From Holosporaceae bacterium (GTDB taxonomy: Bacteria; Pseudomonadota; Alphaproteobacteria; UBA3830): a stretch of DNA of 9,227 nt. This document shows positions 6,928 through 9,227 of the stretch, in pieces. The stretch's first letter is position 1. Each line of letters opens with the position of its first letter. The position numbers were made by a program, and so were the translations under genes. The stretch lies in contig JAISCG010000060.1 of NCBI GenBank assembly GCA_031265715.1, positions 1 through 9,227 of the forward strand, in the 5' to 3' direction. The notes beneath the pieces were generated by a model. The model was given only the letters and a program-made list of their open reading frames with translations. It searched no databases and had not been told where the DNA came from.

Positions 6928-7654
6928 TTTCTTCTCCCTCGTGCAGCAAACTTTGATCCTCAAATTTGTGGAACATTTCCAGCAAAAACGGAATCGTCAG
7001 GTTCGATTTTTCACGCCCCTTCATGTCAACGACAATACGACCTTTGTGCATCATAATCAAACGATCACCGTATTTTACCGCATCTTCCAGGTTATGGGTA
7101 ATCATAATCGTCGTGAGTTCCTGCTCGCGAACGGATTTCACCGTGTACTCCATCAGCAAAATCTGCATTTTCGGATCCAGAGCCGACGTGTGCTCGTCCA
7201 GCAGCAGAATTTTGCCGCCGGAATTCAGCGCCATCAGAGTTGCGATGGTTTGCCGCTGGCCGCCGGATAAAACGCTCAGCGGTTGATCGATAAATTTTTC
7301 AAGCCCGATGTTCAGATCTTTAATTTTATCCCTGACGTCGTTTTTATGTCGCTTGTAGAAAGAAAAACGCGGAGTTTTCGTGCGACTCAGAGCGATGTTT
7401 TCCAGCATGGTCATGGCTGGAATCGTTCCCTTGTTCACATCCTGCACAACCTGAGACACGCCCCCGTTGCGCCTGACCTCCCCGGAATCGGCGGAATATT
7501 CCCCGCTGATGATTTTCAGCAGGGTCGATTTTCCGGATCCGTTTGCTCCGATAAGAACGCAAAATTCGCCTTTTTCCAGAGATAAATTTATCCCCTTCAA
7601 CACCGGTTCAAAAATTCCGCTGAAGGATTTTTTGATTTCGCTTATTTTTAACAT
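6917..7654 (-). CDS. ABC transporter ATP-binding protein, TrpZ-like
   Basis: This 245-residue cytoplasmic ATPase powers the importer and has every ABC motif intact. These are Walker A GANGSGKST (36-44), Q-loop Gln68 or Gln71 in SQVVQD, signature LSGGQRQ (129-135), Walker B KILLLDE (148-154), D-loop SALD (157-160) and switch His187 in MITHNLEDA. Its length is normal for a single-domain importer ATPase. The ATG at 7654 is 6 bases after the binding-protein stop, and its Shine-Dalgarno (GTGGAGTGA) is the very end of that upstream gene. Its own 3' end overlaps the permease start. The order binding protein, ATPase, permease differs from the binding protein, permease, ATPase order of the classic trpXYZ operon. 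Confidence 0.92.
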   Translation of the reverse strand: MLKISEIKKSFSGIFEPVLKGINLSLEKGEFCVLIGANGSGKSTLLKIISGEYSADSGEVRRNGGVSQVVQDVNKGTIPAMTMLENIALSRTKTPRFSFYKRHKNDVRDKIKDLNIGLEKFIDQPLSVLSGGQRQTIATLMALNSGGKILLLDEHTSALDPKMQILLMEYTVKSVREQELTTIMITHNLEDAVKYGDRLIMMHKGRIVVDMKGREKSNLTIPFLLEMFHKFEDQSLLHEGEENVC

Positions 7655-7660
7655 TTCGGT

Positions 7661-8620
7661 TCACTCCACAACTGTTGCGTTTTCCGGAATTTTAATCCCG
7701 AATTTTTCTGCCGATTTTTTATTCACGAAGCATCGATGATCCTCTATTTTCGGGAAAATCGGGGGCAGATCCTTTACGGAAACGCCTTCCAGCAATTTCG
7801 CGATGAGTTTTCCGGCGTTTTTCCCGACGGATTCATAATTTACCCCGAAGCTCGCGAGAGCCAACCCGTCGCGCACGGATTGTTCTTCTATGTTGAACAC
7901 TGGAATATTCATTTTTCCCGCTTCGCCCGAGATAACCGGCAGAGCCGATTGCAGGCCGCTCGCGCCGACATAGATGAAATCCGCTTTTCCCTTCAGTTCC
8001 TGCATGCGCACGGGAATGTCGCGGATCTGATCCACGGGAACCGCAATCACCGACATTCCGAATTTTTCCGCTTCTTTGCGCATCATACCGATCAGTGCCG
8101 TATCATTGCTGTCGGAGGTGGAATACGGAAGGCCGATAGTTTTCGCCTGCGGTAAAATTGACCGAACGAACGTCAAAAGCGCGTTCAGGTTTTGCATATC
8201 GGAACTTCCCGTTATGTTGTCCGCGGACTCCGTTTCGACGTTTATCAATTTCGCGTCCACCGGGTCCGTAACGGCGTTATAAACCAGCGGAATATCTCGG
8301 ATTTTTCCTTTTGCGAATTGCGCGATCGGAGTTCCGGTAATAACAATGACCTTCGGCCTGTGGTTTGCCACATTCGTAACCGTCTGCGGAATCAACGTGT
8401 GATCGAAGGCGATATCTGCGATTTCGTAGCGAATATTTTGAGATTCGGTGTAACCGCGTTTCTTCAGTTCCTTCTTGATTCCGTCTATCGCAGCCAGCAA
8501 TGGCGGAATCTGTCCGTAATTTACGATCGCCACCAGTGGCGCTTCCTGTTTATTTTCTCTGTCGCATCCGCAGATAAGTGCTGCAGCTGCAATTGTTGCC
8601 GAGGATAATAGCTTTTTCAT
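7661..8620 (-). CDS. ABC transporter solute-binding lipoprotein, TrpX-like
   Basis: This 319-residue protein is the periplasmic solute-binding component (ABC_sub_bind, COG2984-like). Residues 1-19 (MKKLLSSATIAAAALICGC) are a lipoprotein signal with Cys19 as the probable lipidated residue; Cys at position -2 of the lipobox is unusual. The mature part has the alternating alpha/beta pattern of a two-lobe Rossmann binding protein: VAIVNYGQIPPL, KVIVITGTPIAQFAK, DIPLVYNAVTDP, KTIGLPYSTSDSN, DFIYVGASGLQ and GLALASFGVNYESVGKNAG. The start at 8620 is supported by AAGGAG at 8627-8632, 6 bases before the ATG; a GTG at 8659 abuts its own purine run too closely. A structured leader precedes the gene and a near-identical copy lies upstream. 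The substrate is unknown; family members bind aromatic amino acids or other small solutes. Confidence 0.9.
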   Translation of the reverse strand: MKKLLSSATIAAAALICGCDRENKQEAPLVAIVNYGQIPPLLAAIDGIKKELKKRGYTESQNIRYEIADIAFDHTLIPQTVTNVANHRPKVIVITGTPIAQFAKGKIRDIPLVYNAVTDPVDAKLINVETESADNITGSSDMQNLNALLTFVRSILPQAKTIGLPYSTSDSNDTALIGMMRKEAEKFGMSVIAVPVDQIRDIPVRMQELKGKADFIYVGASGLQSALPVISGEAGKMNIPVFNIEEQSVRDGLALASFGVNYESVGKNAGKLIAKLLEGVSVKDLPPIFPKIEDHRCFVNKKSAEKFGIKIPENATVVE

Positions 8621-8661
8621 GTTTTTCTCCTTTTTCAAAGCTAATTCTAAAATTTTCACTC

Positions 8662-8680
8662 CTTCCCGTTTTTCGGAAAG
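8662..8680 (-). promoter_or_regulatory. Leader hairpin upstream of the binding-protein RBS
   Basis: On the minus strand CTTTCCG and CGGGAAG pair (7 pairs including one G-T) around an AAAAA loop, ending 30 bases before the binding-protein Shine-Dalgarno. It has no T-run, so it would act as a 5'-UTR structure rather than a terminator. Confidence 0.4.
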
Positions 8681-8712
8681 TTAGCATTAATATTGTAAGT
8701 TAAAAAGAATTT

Positions 8713-8829
8713 TTATTTGCCCTGGCGGGCAAACGAAATAAAAAAGAAAAAAACAGAGCCGGATAGCAGGGCAGACTTCGAGCTTTCGCCCGAATTATCC
8801 GTTCCTAAACTGCTCACTGCCCTCTGCAT
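8713..8829 (-). CDS. Possible 38-residue leader peptide (doubtful)
   Basis: An ATG at 8829 opens a 38-codon frame through the structured RNA and its T-run, ending at TAA 8715-8713. The T-run encodes a Phe-rich stretch (VFFFFISF). A weak GGGG lies 10 to 15 bases upstream of the ATG. A Phe-rich leader peptide before a possible aromatic amino-acid transporter would fit classic attenuation, but the Phe codons follow automatically from the terminator T-run, so this may be coincidence. Confidence 0.15.
   Translation of the reverse strand: MQRAVSSLGTDNSGESSKSALLSGSVFFFFISFARQGK
8716..8733 (-). terminator. Perfect 7-base-pair hairpin after the small RNA
   Basis: TTTGCCC and GGGCAAA pair perfectly around a 4-base loop. 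On the minus strand the tail is TAAAAATTCTTTTT, so the T-run is delayed by several bases. It may be a back-up terminator behind the stronger one at 8741-8765, or a leader element of the transporter operon. Confidence 0.4.
8741..8765 (-). terminator. Intrinsic terminator, T7-C-T6
   Basis: On the minus strand the 3' arm TATCCG-G-CTCTG (8765-8754) closes a stem with upstream CGGATA copies and is followed directly by T7, C and T6 including position 8740. This is the best intrinsic terminator in the window. It would end the structured RNA that starts near 8852, or the transcript of the upstream binding-protein copy. Confidence 0.65.
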
Positions 8830-8852
8830 TTCTAATATCCGCCCCTGATTAT
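8746..8852 (-). ncRNA. Candidate structured small RNA or attenuator leader
   Basis: A promoter (8857-8886) and a terminator (8741-8765) bracket about 105 bases that fold well on the minus strand. The ends pair: CAGGG-G-CGGATA (8847-8836) with TATCCG-G-CTCTG (8765-8754), 11 pairs with one mismatch and one G-T. Inside, AGGGCAG (8823-8817) pairs with CTGCCCT (8774-8768). Inside that, TTCGGGC-GAAA-GCTCGAA (8794-8777) forms a 7-pair stem with a GNRA tetraloop. A second CGGATA copy (8801-8796) could compete for the same TATCCG, giving an alternative fold. It lies between two binding-protein copies, so it could be a stand-alone small RNA or a riboswitch-like leader of the 8620-4736 operon. It lacks the conserved loop of SRP RNA and I match it to no known family. 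Confidence 0.5.
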
Positions 8853-8856
8853 TCTT

Positions 8857-8886
8857 TATATATAACACAATATTATTTTTTGTCAA
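8857..8886 (-). promoter_or_regulatory. Sigma70-type promoter with perfect TTGACA
   Basis: On the minus strand TTGACA (8886-8881) matches the consensus at all six positions. TATATA (8864-8859), 16 bases further, is preceded by TGT as in an extended -10; a second TATATA gives an 18-base spacing. The predicted start is near 8852, just at the 5' edge of the folded RNA and 284 to 230 bases ahead of the binding-protein gene. Confidence 0.6.
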
Positions 8887-8904
8887 CTCTTTTTATCTTT
8901 TTTC

Positions 8905-9227
8905 TCACTCCACAACCGTTGCGTTTTCCGGAATTTCAATTCCAAACTTTTCTGCCGATTTTTTATTCACGAAGCAGCGGTGATCCTCCGCTTTCGGAAA
9001 AATCGGCGGCAGATCCTTTACGGAAACGCCGTTCAGCAATTTCGCCGCCAATTTCCCGGCATTTCTTCCGACGGATTCATAATTTACGCCGAAACTTGCG
9101 AGAGCCAACCCGTCGCGCACGGATTGATCCTCCGAATCAAAAACCGGAATATTCATTTTTGCCGCCTCCGAAGCGATGGTCGGCATTGCCGCGTGCAGCC
9201 CGCTTGCACCGACATAGATAAAATCCG
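8905..9227 (-). CDS. Second solute-binding protein, C-terminal part (runs off right edge)
   Basis: This is the C-terminal 107 codons of a paralogue of the binding protein at 7661-8620; the frame is open to the window edge, so the 5' end is missing. Over the last 83 residues the two proteins differ at only 8 positions by my count, about 90% identity, and the shared segment includes GLALASFGVNYESVG and the ending PENATVVE. The same DFIYVGASGL strand is present at the edge. The DNA also matches closely, so this is a fairly recent tandem duplication. Its stop is followed within 20 bases by the promoter at 8857-8886 rather than by ATPase and permease genes, so it probably relies on the transporter encoded downstream or forms an alternative specificity for it. 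Confidence 0.88.
   Translation of the reverse strand, partial: DFIYVGASGLHAAMPTIASEAAKMNIPVFDSEDQSVRDGLALASFGVNYESVGRNAGKLAAKLLNGVSVKDLPPIFPKAEDHRCFVNKKSAEKFGIEIPENATVVE

Noticed and set aside
7736..8608. Overlapping plus-strand frames opposite the binding-protein gene
   Set aside because: They are antisense to a gene with a signal peptide, family pattern and paralogue; no Shine-Dalgarno or domain was seen.
8754..8850. The folded RNA read on the plus strand
   Set aside because: The stems exist on both strands, but on the plus strand there is no T-run after the closing stem and no good promoter before it.
8746..8852. SRP (4.5S) RNA as the identity of the folded RNA
   Set aside because: The size and paired ends fit, but the conserved GGAAG-type apical loop and flanking bases are absent; the apical loop here is GAAA on TTCGGGC/GCTCGAA.
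1..9227. CRISPR array, tRNA, rRNA, or complete insertion sequence
   Set aside because: No regularly spaced repeats, cloverleaf or transposase with terminal repeats was seen by eye.

Overview
The window looks like chromosomal DNA of a Gram-negative, probably uncultured alphaproteobacterium of low to middle GC. Three things point that way: a porin with the strand pattern typical of alphaproteobacterial porins, a lipoprotein-type solute-binding protein, and Shine-Dalgarno-led genes. The lineage is inferred from protein style only; no rRNA or marker gene is present. Two genes, at 171-1106 and 4099-4653, are visibly more AT-rich than the rest and may be later arrivals.

Left part (1-3987). A methyltransferase-fold protein with an N-terminal export-like segment (171-1106) is followed by a large gene (GTG start at 1238, end 3400). 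That protein has an acidic disordered N-terminus, a TPR region resembling the TPR-S/DUF4071 sensor type, a SLOG-like Rossmann domain and a C-terminal class III nucleotide cyclase domain. It is probably a nucleotide-second-messenger signalling protein, possibly of the biological-conflict kind. The gene meets a convergent small alpha/beta hydrolase (3379-3987) tail to tail, with a 22-base overlap.

Middle (3988-4735). This holds a palindrome upstream of the hydrolase, an unrecognised membrane-anchored coiled-coil protein (4099-4653) and a strong GC hairpin just after the porin stop codon.

Right part (4736-9227), all on the minus strand. Here a four-gene unit encodes a complete envelope uptake route: lipoprotein solute-binding protein (8620-7661), ABC ATPase (7654-6917), membrane permease (6927-6082) and outer-membrane porin (6052-4736). 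Spacings are +6, -11 and +29 bases. The ABC proteins belong to the TrpXYZ / ABC_sub_bind type; the substrate cannot be read from the sequence. Upstream lies the 3' end of a second, about 90% identical solute-binding protein that runs off the right edge, so the binding-protein gene is tandemly duplicated.

The 284-base gap between the two binding-protein genes is the most unusual non-coding stretch. On the minus strand it carries a promoter with a perfect TTGACA -35 box, then about 105 bases that fold into a closed multi-stem RNA ending in T7-C-T6, then two more hairpins before the next gene. It is either a stand-alone small RNA or a transcription-attenuating leader of the transporter operon. 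I could not match it to a known RNA family.
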